DNA of 64,000 nucleotides, taken from positions 2,773,501 through 2,837,500 of the forward strand of contig WPIO01000050.1 of the NCBI GenBank assembly GCA_009760855.2. Direction: 5' to 3'. Both the position numbers and the translations under genes were made by a program. How positions within the stretch are numbered: the first letter of the stretch is position 1; each line of letters opens with the position of its first letter. Below, in pieces: positions 26,501 to 35,186 of this stretch. Origin of the DNA: Cristatella mucedo. Taxonomy: Eukaryota > Bryozoa > Phylactolaemata > Cristatellidae. The notes under the pieces were generated by a model. It was not told where the DNA came from and did no database searches. It saw nothing but the letters and a program-made list of their open reading frames with translations.

Positions 26501-28672
26501 AAGCTTATTACTACTACTGGTAATAATGCACCTGGTAAAGCGCCCTCGGAAAACTCAGTCTCTTTCTCGGCGCTTTACATTTGCTGCAAAGGGAAAAATG
26601 CCATTCATTTGTATAGCGCCCAAAGAGAACTCAATCTCTATTCAGGCCCTTCACGTATGCCACGGGGCTCGAGCCCATGTTCTCGGCCAGACCTTGATCG
26701 GGACGAGCACCTTAACCACAGGAACAAATCAGCTCGCCGTTCTTCTGATGATAGTACGGTCTGCGACCACGTGTGCACAGCGTCAGCGCGCACACGTGGT
26801 CGCAGCGGCACCGCGCGAGAGAGCTTGTCGCGGCCGCTCATCTGAACAGCGCCGGATGTGAAAGCGCCGGGCACTGTGCCTCCTAATCCTAATGTACTCT
26901 ATAGGCCAGGCTGGTATTTTTTAAAGTGAGTAGCAAATACTTATAATCCCGTATAGCTGCTGACGTCCCGCCGTCGTTTCAAATATCTGCCGACTTGTGA
27001 TGGCTAATATAGTCATCTAGCATTAATTAGTTTTAGAATAGCGCTTGCAGCTTGAGGGCAGATATGACGTAAGTGATTCTAAAAAGACAATTTTGTGAGG
27101 GCGATCCTCCTACTTCCGGGTGACAACATTTACGTCAATAGCTATTTGGCTGGTCCCAGGATCACTAAGCTTCAGCGAGTTAGTGTAATTAATTGTCAAT
27201 AGCGAAGTCTCTCCACCAAGGCCGTTTGTTTCTTACGAGTAAGCGCACTTGTAACGATGAAATCGGCTTCTAAGCTGAGCTACGGTAGTACAAAGACGCA
27301 CGGGAGTTTTCCTGCGGCGATAGCGTTGGCTGCATACTCTGGAGTGGCCACAAACGCCCAGCTCGGGCGTCACCTCTTTCAAACTAAAATTTCGCCTTCG
27401 TCAAACACTGCAACGATTTTAGCACGATTAAAAACCGGTTGCCCAGAGCGCAAGCTTGGCACGCAAGTGGGGTCAAGATTACAAACGGGCCACTTCTGAA
27501 AGCATCTCATTGCGCGCCTCACCGAGCAAGACGCTGGAAAACCGGTTCATTAGTAAAGAGGCTAAAAAGTGCTGCGCTAAAACCGATGAGCGCGAACTCT
27601 GGAGCCCGAGGCAAGAACTAATGGAAGTCGTTCGGTCCATCGTCGGCAGGCGATGTGCCGGCAGAGGTCGCGTCGGAGGAGCACCGTGTCGCCAAAGCCG
27701 CCACTATTATTTTTTTTAATTTTTAATCATAACGGCTTATTGGACTTACAGACTTAATAAAAGGAAAAGACAAATGTTTGTGAATAAAATGACAAAATTT
27801 GCATGTACGCACACATGCACATACATATAACCGGTTCACGCTCGAATACATGCGTCAATGCATTTAACGTCATCCAATTAGCTCCACAGACAAGTCTGCC
27901 TACTTTCAGCTGCCTGACATTGCAAGCATTTGGCCAGATTTGACAGGTATACTATTTCCACATTGGCCTGTGCATTTGTTACACCGCGTCTCGAATTCTG
28001 TAGCTCACTACTCGCACGTCTTTCGGCCTTTGCAATACAGCGCTTACAGATGACACAACACTCTGCAGCTACGCTTTTCTATCGCAAACATCAAACTTGC
28101 TACAAAATATCACCTCTCGTTGACCTGCACCGACTCACTATCAAGCCGCCTGCATTCGCTTCTAGACTCTACAACTGTCTCTGCTCTAAGCTTGTACTGT
28201 CACTCACTGATTACCCTTCATTCTGTGGCTCCAGGCTACCGACATGAACTACTTGCAGATCAGAATAGTCGTCCGTCACGTCGACCGCTCTTCCCATTCA
28301 AATCGCTTAGCTTTGCCTCTAGCAATCAAAATCTGCTGAGGCCGTGCAGCGGGGAGTGTGCTGCCCTTGCTTTATCGCTTTATCGAGGGTGACCAACACC
28401 GGGCGGGGCGAGGGGAGGCAGGCGTGGGCGAGAGTGAGGGCATGGGCGGGGCATGAGGCGTGGTCGGGGCAGTAGTTGGGCACGGGGTGGGGGGGGCGTG
28501 AGCCACGGTGGCTGCTGGGAGGGCGGGTCAGCTGCGTCGGCTCACCTCTTTCTCCGGACTGTAGTCGGCTCGGTTGAACACCGACCCGGCCGTGTCCAGC
28601 TGCCGCTGTCGCATCGATCCCTCGAGCTCCTTGGCGACGTCGACAAAGCTTCGCAGCTGCTCGTCGCGATGT
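13156..28672 (-). CDS. CNBD2: CNBD2-like cyclic-nucleotide-binding protein, 11 exons
   Basis: Eleven minus-strand exons (listed separately) join in consistent phase to about 704 residues; the N-terminus lies upstream. Order: a helical lead-in (exons 1-2), CNB fold 1 (exons 3-5), a linker (exon 6), the first half of CNB fold 2 (exon 7), a low-complexity insert (exons 8-10), then the rest of fold 2 and a C-terminal tail (exon 11). Fold 1 keeps the [11 protein letters not shown] turn and a phosphate-binding cassette, [16 protein letters not shown]. The cassette has the spacing and Arg of the PKA type, but Asp replaces the usual Glu. Fold 2 shows YIVKSGSC...LKPTDAFGLD...[10 protein letters not shown], the layout known in CNBD2, a protein linked to cAMP and sperm flagella in mammals. 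The long insert is unusual. Family membership is strong; nucleotide binding is inferred. Confidence 0.85.
13952..13999. repeat. 24 bp tandem duplication
   Basis: Two identical copies of a 24 bp unit containing GCGCCATTACGCAGGTAAT. Confidence 0.9.
14040..14720. other. intronic sequence with open frames
   Basis: This lies in the last intron of the CNBD2-like gene. It is CpG-rich and has chance frames of up to 121 codons (14088-14453). No exon supported. Confidence 0.35.
14723..14793. repeat. 14 bp minisatellite
   Basis: About four to five copies of GTCAACGTCAACGC, each junction forming ACGCGT. It lies in the CNBD2-like last intron. Confidence 0.85.
15185..15686 (-). CDS. CNBD2: CNBD2-like exon 10
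   Basis: The acceptor CCCGGCTGCAG|C fits the phase-2 end of exon 9; a stronger-looking acceptor at 15604 (CGCTTGCAG|GG, phase 0) is the alternative and would need another exon 9 border. The first 150 residues are low complexity (Gly, Ala and Ser runs) apart from [18 protein letters not shown]. The last part, [16 protein letters not shown], resumes CNB fold 2 and stops at donor TTC|GTGAGT in phase 0. The 3' border is certain; the 5' border is not. Confidence 0.65.
15841..16064. other. intronic sequence
   Basis: CNBD2-like intron; nothing recognised. Confidence 0.4.
16270..16412 (+). mobile_element. SINE-B copy (best head)
   Basis: The head contains TGGTCCAGCGGTTAAGG, which resembles the A-box region of tRNA-Leu/Ser, followed by GGGGGCTCGAGCCCC as the B box. 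The 3' end reads AAGTGCCTGAATAGAGATTA, AGTTCT and an AT-rich terminus, matching the LINE tail at 58425. About 140 bp. Confidence 0.85.
16413..17115. other. intronic sequence, GC-rich
   Basis: Between CNBD2-like exons 9 and 10. Long overlapping frames on both strands (16640-17100) come from GCC-rich composition; no splice-bordered exon was found. Confidence 0.35.
17116..17458 (-). CDS. CNBD2: CNBD2-like exon 9
   Basis: A 113-codon frame between CTCG|GTAGGC (donor) and an acceptor. The acceptor that fits phase is GCGAG|AT at 17459; a TAG acceptor four bases upstream would shift into a frame that hits a stop. Content is low complexity but gene-like: a Gly run, then [19 protein letters not shown] and an Asp run encoded by a (GTC/GAC)n repeat. 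This is part of the insert in CNB fold 2. Confidence 0.55.
17154..17177. repeat. (GTC)n trinucleotide run, coding
   Basis: Eight or so GTC units. On the minus strand they read GAC and encode an Asp run in CNBD2-like exon 9. Confidence 0.9.
18143..18243. repeat. (CT)n microsatellite
   Basis: About 100 bp of CT with few interruptions, intronic. Confidence 0.97.
18483..18669 (-). CDS. CNBD2: CNBD2-like exon 8
   Basis: The acceptor CGTCGTTGCAG|GGC in phase 0 completes the CNB signature: exon 7 ends IVKS and exon 8 begins GSCTVYKQL. The rest starts the insert, with KAST repeats and a Val/Arg-rich segment. It ends one base into a codon at GACG|GTGAGC (18482). The frame stays open to a weaker donor at 18343, an alternative end. 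Confidence 0.75.
18985..19565 (-). mobile_element. R2/NeSL-type LINE, 3' ORF end
   Basis: Minus-strand translation shows the CCHC-like block with CHVLSHC and [10 protein letters not shown], then (after a frameshift near 19400) [28 protein letters not shown] and VGALGDRWP. These are the hallmarks of the restriction-enzyme-like endonuclease at the C-terminus of R2-group LINEs. It has stops and frameshifts, so it is dead. It sits in the intron between CNBD2-like exons 7 and 8, in the same orientation as the gene. Confidence 0.85.
19710..19742. repeat. (GCC)n trinucleotide run, intronic
   Basis: About ten GCC units. If the exon 7 donor were skipped, the minus-strand frame would run through these as poly-Arg to a TAA at 19669. 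Confidence 0.9.
19858..19918 (-). CDS. CNBD2: CNBD2-like exon 7
   Basis: 61 bases between CACTTTACAG|C and TCG|GTGAAG. Encodes [19 protein letters not shown], the first strands of CNB fold 2. The donor is GTGAAG rather than GTRAGT, but it is the only one that gives the family sequence ...IVKS-GSC in frame with exon 8. Confidence 0.8.
20065..20142 (-). CDS. CNBD2: CNBD2-like exon 6
   Basis: 78 bases, acceptor GCGCTGCAG|G, donor TTCAG|GTGAGC, phases 2 and 2. Encodes [18 protein letters not shown] then SCVFQYF, the linker helices between the two CNB folds. Confidence 0.85.
20431..20645. repeat. (CT)n microsatellite, interrupted
   Basis: About 215 bp of pyrimidine-rich CT with GTCT and TTTC interruptions, in the intron between exons 5 and 6. 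Confidence 0.95.
20986..21137 (-). CDS. CNBD2: CNBD2-like exon 5
   Basis: Acceptor CTCTCCGTCGCAG|GAT, donor CTAAG|GTGAGG. Encodes [20 protein letters not shown] and [15 protein letters not shown]. This is the second half of the phosphate-binding cassette of fold 1 and its closing helix. With exon 4 it forms FGDEAL; PKA-type cassettes read FGELAL. Confidence 0.92.
21584..21762 (+). mobile_element. SINE-A copy
   Basis: Complete copy: TGGCTCACTAGGTAAGG head, GGTTCGAATCC B box, hairpin CGCCACTGCAAGCAGTGGTG, the CTTTCTGTCGCTATAC block, and a (TTTA)n tail. Confidence 0.92.
21837..21890. repeat. CA-rich simple repeat
   Basis: Imperfect (CA)n with CTCA and TGCA interruptions. Confidence 0.8.
22041..22141 (+). 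mobile_element. SINE-A copy, 5' truncated
   Basis: Starts inside the body at CCTTTATCGTCACTGC and runs to the TTTATTTA tail; the tRNA-like head is missing. Confidence 0.88.
22142..22882. other. intronic sequence
   Basis: CNBD2-like intron 4; AT-richer, nothing recognised. Confidence 0.4.
22883..23045 (-). CDS. CNBD2: CNBD2-like exon 4
   Basis: Acceptor GTTTGCAG|C, donor TTCGGG|GTGAGC, phases 2 and 0. Encodes [20 protein letters not shown], then VSGRG...LKRGQKFG: strands 2 to 6 of CNB fold 1 with the GH..ECFY turn typical of the family. The opposite strand has a 116-codon frame over the same bases, which is a shadow. Confidence 0.93.
23184..23272 (-). CDS. CNBD2: CNBD2-like exon 3
   Basis: Acceptor CTTACTGCAG|ATG, donor CGCAG|GTAGCT, phases 0 and 2. 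Encodes [20 protein letters not shown], then QLCKVAQY: the helix that begins CNB fold 1. The ATG is internal, not a start. Confidence 0.92.
23757..23938 (+). mobile_element. SINE-A copy
   Basis: Full-length, with GATGGCACACTAGGTAAGG head and ATTTATTTATTTA tail; the B box reads GGGTTCGATTCC. Confidence 0.92.
23939..24941. other. intronic sequence
   Basis: CNBD2-like intron 2; AT-richer to 24400, then mixed. No element recognised. Confidence 0.4.
24942..25049. repeat. 27 bp minisatellite, 4 copies
   Basis: Units at 24942, 24969, 24996 and 25023, each about GAGTCTTAACCGCACGACTA plus GGACG. The unit length is a multiple of three and the plus frame 24810-25100 stays open, giving SLNRTTRT-type repeats. 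The divergence between units suggests age. Confidence 0.85.
25240..25412 (+). mobile_element. divergent tRNA-derived SINE related to SINE-A
   Basis: Head TTAGCCCAGGAGGTTGGTTG, B box GCGTTCGAGCCC, body with CTGTAAGCGGTAGCTATAGG and GGGCTCTTCTGACC, ending GGCTTTAAAATCCGCTAATC. The layout is that of SINE-A but the sequence is clearly different. Confidence 0.7.
25413..26220. other. intronic sequence
   Basis: CNBD2-like intron 2; nothing recognised. Confidence 0.4.
26221..26295 (-). CDS. CNBD2: CNBD2-like exon 2
   Basis: 75 bases, phase 0 at both ends; acceptor GGTTTTTCTTCCAG|CTG, donor AAGCAG|GTGAGA. Encodes [13 protein letters not shown] and ERSDDMIKQ, the helical lead-in before the first CNB fold. 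In frame with exons 1 and 3. Confidence 0.88.
26405..26600 (-). mobile_element. two L2-clade LINE 3' tips
   Basis: Two degenerate tails lie side by side (26405-26500 and 26510-26600), each with TAATAA, a GATAAAGCGCCCTC-like word and the hairpin. Confidence 0.75.
26602..26730 (-). mobile_element. SINE-B copy
   Basis: Tail first on the plus strand (ATTCATTTGTATAGCGCCCA), then GGGGCTCGAGCCC and the head ending near CACCTTAACCACAGG. It abuts the LINE tips. Confidence 0.82.
26731..27455. other. intronic sequence
   Basis: CNBD2-like intron 1; nothing recognised. Confidence 0.4.
27456..27719 (+). other. open frame, 87 codons, doubtful
   Basis: The frame has a protein-like composition (for example [18 protein letters not shown]) and lies opposite the CNBD2-like gene in intron 1. 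No strong acceptor or partner exon was found. Confidence 0.15.
27890..28375 (+). mobile_element. L2-clade LINE, RT C-terminal fragment
   Basis: Plus-strand translation shows [19 protein letters not shown], then [13 protein letters not shown], the region before the LINE stop. It is more diverged than other copies and lacks the 3' tail. Confidence 0.75.
28546..28672 (-). CDS. CNBD2: CNBD2-like exon 1 of the visible set
   Basis: Donor AAAGAG|GTGAGC in phase 0. Encodes [17 protein letters not shown] and [16 protein letters not shown], which matches the position of the conserved FD-containing block before the CNB folds of CNBD2. The acceptor chosen is GATCGTGCAG|A; the frame is open further upstream to about 28710, so the exon could be longer. 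Upstream exons are needed for a start codon. Confidence 0.75.
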
Positions 28673-28969
28673 CTGCACGATCGCAGCAGCGCCCAGTGGC
28701 AATGCTCCATGCAACTCGTGGCAATGCTCAGCGTTAGCCATGCTCAGCCGCGGCGACCGAAGGCGGCGTTTTCACGAAGGGGACTCGCTCGAGCCGTGCA
28801 CGAGTGGGCGAGAGAGGCGCTTGGCGTGGAGAGCTTGATGTCCAAGCTCTTCACCCCTGGGTCGTAGCCTAGGTGCTCGAAGCTCGGCTGGAGCTTCGCT
28901 ACCGATCGTAGGCTACAGGGTGCTGCAGCAGACAACATTGTATTGCCCGATGCAAGCTGGGCGCTGGCC

Positions 28970-29030
28970 GCATCGTAGGGGCTCTTCTGTCGCTGTATAA
29001 GTGAGCCCGACGAATCAGCCTTGAACATAG
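28970..29030 (+). mobile_element. SINE-A-like tail remnant
   Basis: Contains GGGCTCTTCTGTCGCTGTATA and GAATCAGCC, matching the SINE-A 3' block. Preceding sequence is not recognisable. Confidence 0.45.
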
Positions 29031-29692
29031 CCTTTTAGTTTGCATCCAGGGACTTCCATCCGTGCAGTGTACCGAGCAACTTCACCAGTGCGATCCAGCT
29101 TAGTTTGCTTCGACCACATTTGGTGAACAGTCGTGCTGTCTTAAATTTAAGAACTAAATCTTAAGCATCGAGCCTGAAAATGCTAAATCCATGTCCTTTT
29201 AATGGCGCAGCGAAATTCGGGAAAGTCTCTCTGTGTCAACGGCGTATGCAAGACTTATTTATCTGCACTGCTCAGCACGTCAGCGAAGAAGCCGGTGAGG
29301 GGCAGGCACTTCAGTGTCCCCTATAGCGGGGGGGGGGGGAAGCAGCTACCTGGGCCGCCCTGTAGTCCTACGCTTCCCCCCCCCCCGCCCCCAAGCATCA
29401 CTAACGACGAAGTTACGTCCAACTTCTACTCGATTAGCGACCGTGCGAGTTCACCGTGGATAAAAATTATGCCTGTCTTCTAAGATTTTTTACTTGCTCT
29501 TCTTTTGTCCCATATTTGAAAATCCTGGCCACCTGTATAAGAATGCTGGCTCGGCCACTGTAAAAAAAATGCACCTACTGACCGCCCAAGTGGCTGCTCA
29601 TTCGTGCGCTTATGCACGCATAGATCACAGTCCGGTGCCCTATTATTTTCTATCTTCCTTCCCGCAGAAAAAATTGCGCTTCTGCTCTCGCT

Positions 29693-29729
29693 CTCTCTCT
29701 CTCTCGCTCTCTCTTTCTCTGTCTCTCTC

Positions 29730-29783
<54 letters not shown>

Positions 29784-29796
29784 CACTATCCCTCCC

Positions 29797-29832
<36 letters not shown>

Positions 29833-29846
29833 TTTCTCTCTTTCTT
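29693..29846. repeat. (CT)n microsatellite acting as pyrimidine tract
   Basis: About 150 bp of CT-rich sequence running straight into the TTTCTTAG acceptor at 29848. Confidence 0.93.
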
Positions 29847-29848
29847 AG

Positions 29849-30142
29849 GTTGCCTCACCTGATCAAAGGACAGATCCACTTTCCGCAGATGACGACGAGG
29901 CGAGCGAGCCGCCGGAAGTGACGGAGCGCCTGCAAGCCACCGACGAGCGGATTTCGTCAGAAGCCGACACAGGAAAGCTGCCCCCTGCTGCTGGCCGAGC
30001 TAGCGCCAGGCTCGCGTGGGAGATGAGCAAGGCTTACGTCGCCGGGCTCCCGGAAGCGACCGTGCATCGCCGAAGTCGCTCCGGACAGCTCCCGCCATCG
30101 AGAGGAACGTCCGTGTTCACCACCGCTCGGAGGAGATGTTGA
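29849..30142 (+). CDS. candidate terminal exon, unknown protein
   Basis: The acceptor TTTCTCTCTTTCTTAG|GTT opens a 97-codon frame ending TGA at 30140-30142. The start is acidic (VASPDQRTDPLSADDDEASE), followed by EVTERLQATDERISSEADTG and an Arg/Ser-rich end (VHRRSRSGQLPPSRGTSVF). Composition is much more protein-like than the competing minus frames. No upstream exon or family was found. Confidence 0.4.
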   Translation, partial: VASPDQRTDPLSADDDEASEPPEVTERLQATDERISSEADTGKLPPAAGRASARLAWEMSKAYVAGLPEATVHRRSRSGQLPPSRGTSVFTTARRRC

Positions 30143-30644
30143 CTCGTCGCCTCCGAAGACCGCCTGGCATCCCGAGCTGAGGAGCGTTTTCTCTGCGATA
30201 ACGGCGGGCGCTCGCAAAGCGACCGATCCAACTGCGAAGCTCTGCACAGTAGCGTTCGCGATCGAGCTGAGCGAAACCTCGGTACATCGGCGCCCGCCCT
30301 CAGCGAGGCGTCGGTCGAGGTCGACGTTAGTTCGCAGATTCGCCATCGTGCCATATAGTGGTCACAGAGGCGTATTATGAGATGAGCAGGGGGGGGGGGC
30401 CCCCGGCAGATTTTCCGGGCACCACGTCTAAGGTGTGCCAAAAGCAAAACAATCTTCAATTTAAAGTGAATCCTTGTTTAAATGGACTTGACCATTTCTG
30501 GCTGAGCTAGTTAAGCATGTTCACAGACTTGTGACCAAGCCGTAGCTTGACGCTCTGGCAGCACACACGCGACGAGAGGGAGCAACGAAATGGCTTCAAC
30601 CACCACCCACCGCTGCCTAATCGTCTGGCACTCGCAGCGTAACA

Positions 30645-30802
30645 GAAAAAGGCTAGCTGATTTAACAGCCTCTTTTGTATAGCGACAGAAGAGCCTTGAT
30701 GGCTATCACCACCGCTTGCGGTGGCAATAAAGGATTGCCCGCCGCAGGATTCAAACCCACGACCTCGGGACTGAGGTCGACAAGCACACGGCCGTTCTCC
30801 CC
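30645..30802 (-). mobile_element. SINE-A copy
   Basis: Reverse of the consensus: CTAGCTGATTTAACAGCCTC, TATAGCGACAGAAGAGCC, and GGATTCAAACCCACGACCTC. The (TTTA) tail is nearly gone. Confidence 0.9.
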
Positions 30803-31214
30803 TCCGTCCGCATATAAACTGTCCATCTCCTACCCTCGCCACATTTTGTCCGCCTAAGATGGCTGCGTCGTGCCAAAGGCGAGCCCAGTCTGCTACGCCA
30901 CCTCAAGGGCGAGCCCGGCGTGCTGTGGCTGAGCACCGACACACACTAGTAGAGCACACAAGCTAGGCTTACTGGGCTGGCCGTGCTGCGGCGACGCAGC
31001 AGTCGTATCTGGCCACTTGTCAGGTGTTCAAAAAAAGAATAATCTCCAGAAAAGTAAAGAAGAAATTTTTTTTTAAAGTGAGAAAAGTGAGAAGTAAAGT
31101 TTTGTAAAATGTGATAACCACCGCCTGAACCTGGTTGGATGGATTTCACGCTGCCAGTAGTCCAGACTCCGTTGTCCTTACTTTTTTGGAACAATAGCGA
31201 GCATTTACTTATTC

Positions 31215-32420
31215 TTTTCAAAATAAACTCTGAGGTGAGAAAAACTAAAGAAAGTTTTAGACATCACTGTCAAACGTGAATCTGCAACAAGGTGGAGTGC
31301 AAGAGTTGAGGCTGTGAAAGCTATTTATGATGGACTGCACAGCATGGTAGGTCTTTCGGAGCAACTATCTGAGGACACAACTGGAAAATGTGAAACAAGA
31401 AGGTAAGCTTGCAGTCTCTTACAATTTATCTTGAACTTAAACGGTTTTGCTCCGTTGCCTCTTTCGCCGTCTTAAGGAAGATTGACTGCGTTTAGAAAAG
31501 ACTGCAGGTTCCAATGATGAACTTCAATGACGCCTCATGTGACCTACACTGTCTTGCAGTTAATATGTGAAGACTACGAGACAACATGTGCCAGGAATCA
31601 CTACTAGATGCAAAATGGAAATGTGAACCGCGGGGAGTTGCAGTTGAGCGAAGAGTCGGCCAAAGGACACAGATGACTGGAGAGCTCTCTCAAGATGTTG
31701 GTCTCACGGCAGAGGAGGAGATATTAAGAATATTAAAGGACAGCGTAGAGTGCCCCCGACAAGAAACTACAACTGGGTTTTCCAGCCTCACAATCTCGAT
31801 GCCAAACTGTGTTTCTTTTTGGAGGTTGGGCAGCTTTTGAATATACTTACATTCTAGACCAATAATATAATATAATATGCTAGACCAAATATAATATACC
31901 AAATAATATATACTAGATATACAAATGTATATATAATACTATATATATACAAATAAATATACTAAATAAATATACTAAATATATGCAAATACTATACTAG
32001 ACTAAACTCCAACAGAAATGTCTAGATCTTGGAAGCTTTAATTGTTCATAATTTGACGGAACAGAGCGATACAACAAAAAATTTGATTGTAAAATGCTTC
32101 TTGCTATACTTTACGGCTCGGCAATAAAGACGGCACCGGAACTCACATCTTTTTTTGTCATTATCGAGAAGATGTGTTTCCTAATTTTAGAGTCGACTTG
32201 CAAGTTATTCTCACCGTGGCTGTATCAGTTTCTAATTGTGAACGCTCCTTTGGCAAGAAGAAGATAATTGTGTCTTATCTGAGAGTATCAATGGGGTAGG
32301 ATTGACTCTCCAATTTGGCCTGGTTAGGCATAGAGACAGAAACACTAGACAATATTGACTTTCAAATTGTAATAGACCAGTTTGCCACGTTCATGGCCAG
32401 AAAAATTCACCTAAGTCAAA
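31215..32420 (+). mobile_element. hAT-superfamily transposase relic
   Basis: Three conserved blocks occur in order: near 31260, VKRESATRWSARVEAVKAIY; near 31590-31850, a degenerate middle with CEPRGVAVERRVGQRTQM and EEILRILKDSVE; near 32180-32400, the dimerisation end with FPNFRVDLQVILTVAVSVSN, CERSFGKKK and LAWLGIETETLDNIDF. The pattern is that of TTF-type/ZMYM-like hAT transposases. Frameshifts, stops and an AT-rich insertion (31855-32000) show it is dead. No terminal inverted repeats were identified. Confidence 0.8.
31855..32000. repeat. AT-rich simple sequence
   Basis: ATAATATAATATA-type sequence interrupting the hAT relic. Confidence 0.8.
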
Positions 32421-34192
32421 GCTGTGATAGCTACCTTGTATGTTTACTACAGTTTTTACAAAGGTGTCTCAACTTGTTATGCCTGCTAGCGTGTTTTTTG
32501 CAATTCTTATGTTGTGGAGCTATTTTGCAACACTTTTTTACACTAGGAGAGGGCGCAATCTGTAGCTTTGTCCCCGGGGGTCGAAAGGTCTCATAACTCC
32601 TCTGAGCGTCTTCGCATGGCCGGCGAACAGCGACGGTTGATCGCTGCTAATTTGCAATCACTCACAGGCGAGGGAAAAGGCGCACTTAATAAGAAAATTC
32701 TTAGTTCTAGGGTCTCTACGTTTTAAGTCTCTATATCTCGACGAATACTGGTGACACTTTAGCCTCGTACTACGGCTAGAGAGCTGTGCGAAGTACCTAT
32801 AGATACATAAATTTGGCTCTTTACAAATTTAATATAATTTCCATTATTATTAGGTGGAGCATCAATACACTCAGGTAGGCCGAAGAAAGCGGAAAACGGA
32901 AATACGGAAGCGGCATTACGACCGCAGTGTAGAGCGTGCATACTTAAACAAAATACGGGTTTATATCCGTAACGTAGAGAATTTTATTTGACAGCGATGG
33001 AGATTCATATGCGTTCAACGGCAGACAGGATAGAAAATAGCGGCTACATGGCCCAGAGCTCAAATCCATATTAATTAAAGCATGGAAGTCCGTCTGTCCG
33101 TCACGCGGCAAGATGGCAAAAAGTGATTCCGGGAATAGACGCGTAAATGCATGTACAGTTGTGCATAGACTCAGCCAAGGGATTTCACAGGAAGTGAGCT
33201 TTAGTTAACCCAAATACTAAGACCAGCTTCGGGGCCGCCAATCAGTAACATGGCTTCTGCTTTTTAGTAGCCTCGGCCATTATCGCACTATCAGTTCCTA
33301 GAACTTGCAAAGCAGAATCCACTAATCATGAACACCAGTCCTAATATGGCCAATTTAGCTCACCAGCATTGCAGCGGCGACTTGGTATAGAAGTAAGTGG
33401 GCTTTGTTAACAACTCAATCGCTTACCAGCGACGCTATTTCAGCAGCAGAGTCACGCGACCGAATTTTCCAAGAATTAACGCTAGATCTAGTGGCCATTT
33501 TTAGGACTAACTTTATTTTAGGTAACAAAATTTTCACGCAGCCCAATCGCATGAAGAGTTGCCGGGGCAGAATATAAAAGGTGATCCATAGTGTCACGAG
33601 CTCGTTAGCCGGCGCTCCAATCAGCTCAAATGCTCTTGGAAGAAGAGAGAGAGGCGCGATAATGAACAAGCTAGTCAACGAACGAACGCGCTGGAGCGTA
33701 GAAGAGAAGCTAATTAAATCTCCTTAATAGAATTCTCAGCGTGGCCAGGTCTTCATCAGTAAGGATGCTCATATTCTCTCGCTCGTAGGGCGAGGGCCTC
33801 GCTACCGCATCCCTGATTACGCATGCGCGCCGTACCGAGTGCTATTTCGATTCCGCCGAGGATTTCAGCGCCAGCCGCGATGGCGGCGGCGGCGAGCGTC
33901 ACACGGCTATCGCGGAGGCATCGACTGCAAAAACGCATCTCCTATCGTCATTACGCTAGCTGTGTCGAGTGACCTCGCCGAGAGCAAGTGGGCGGAGCGT
34001 GCTCGCGGGTAAATCGGACGTGCGTTTGCGCGCTCAAGCGCACGGCCTCCGACGATTCGACCGCTCTTTCGACCACGCTTTCTTTGCGGCGAATGTACAG
34101 CGCTTCCATTGAAAGAGATTGATTTCTCTGTGGGCGCTATAACAAATTTATTACTATCATTATAATTATGTATCTTATTACTACTATCTGAT
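32421..34192. other. unassigned sequence
   Basis: No gene or element recognised. Short frames only. Confidence 0.4.
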
Positions 34193-34700
34193 TTGACGAT
34201 TCATACTGCTGATTTCACTCTTCCGCGAAATTCAATGCGCCCCATCGCGCAGTGCCGCCGAGTTTCTAACGACGTCGTCGTGCAGACGGCAACGTCGCGT
34301 TCGATAGGCAACATCTTCACTATCACCTGCGCTGCCGCAGGGCTCGCGCGGAAAGCCTACCCGCAAACGAACGCGCACCGCCCGCAGCCCTCAGCCGACG
34401 CGCACGCGGAACTAGCTAGCGGACGCTCCGCTGCGGCGCGCGCCGAAAGAAATGGGCCCCGGTGGGCGCCTAACCTGAGGTCAGCGATCACTCTCTCTAG
34501 AACGTCCGGGTCATCAGTTTATTTGGCGGTTGCCATAGCGGCACGACGCGACTCCGTCTGAGAACGCCGCCTCGGCCGCTCTGCAAGCTGCCCCTGGCCG
34601 GCGGCAGCGGCGGCCGAGGTGGCAGCGGCGGCGGCAGCGGCGGCGGGCGGTGGCGCGACCTGAGCACGCGCGCGCCGATGGGCGAAATCTGCGTGCTTAC

Positions 34701-34760
34701 CTCTCTTCCGCTCCCTTCGGAAGCCGTTGAGCAGACAGCCGTCAGCGGATGGCTCTGTCG
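34701..34760 (-). CDS. candidate exon M3
   Basis: 60 bases in phase 0 between GGCGCCGCAG|CGA and GAGAG|GTAAGC, a strong donor. Continues M2 in frame. The upstream border is uncertain because the acceptor lacks a pyrimidine tract. Confidence 0.3.
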
Positions 34761-34952
34761 CTGCGGCGCCGGCGTCGGCGAGAGCCCTCCAGGCCTTGCC
34801 CGGCGGCCGACTACTCCTCGGCACGCTCCGACGTAGCGCGGCGCTGTTTGCTCTCCACCGCTCCGAGGAGATCATTCGCCTCGGCGCGTCACGGTCCAAT
34901 CGTGGGGCACCCACGGCCCGGGCAGACGGTCCTCGAACGCGGTCCCGCTCAC

Positions 34953-35021
34953 CCCGCGGGCTCTCGCGGCGTCCGCCTCCTCCTCCGAAGCGCGACTCGC
35001 CGATGAGCGGCCGCCGCCGCT
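34953..35021 (-). CDS. candidate exon M2
   Basis: 69 bases, phase 0 at both ends, between CGCTGGCAG|AGC and CGGG|GTGAGC. Encodes RSSASRASEEEADAARARG after a Gly run. Fits M1 and M3 in frame. The plus strand has a 155-codon RS-rich frame (34727-35194) over the same bases, so strand choice rests on the splice signals. Confidence 0.35.
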
Positions 35022-35186
35022 CTGCCAGCGCTTCTTTCAGTCGCTTTCAAGCGCCCAGCCCGGCGCGCGGTCCTCGGCTGCGGCTGGGGCGAGGCGGCGA
35101 ATATCAGCGGCGGCGGCGGCAGTTGCGGCCGCTGCTTCGGTCCGGAGGCCCGAGAGGCGCGGAGCGTCGGGGGCGCCTGCGCTTAC

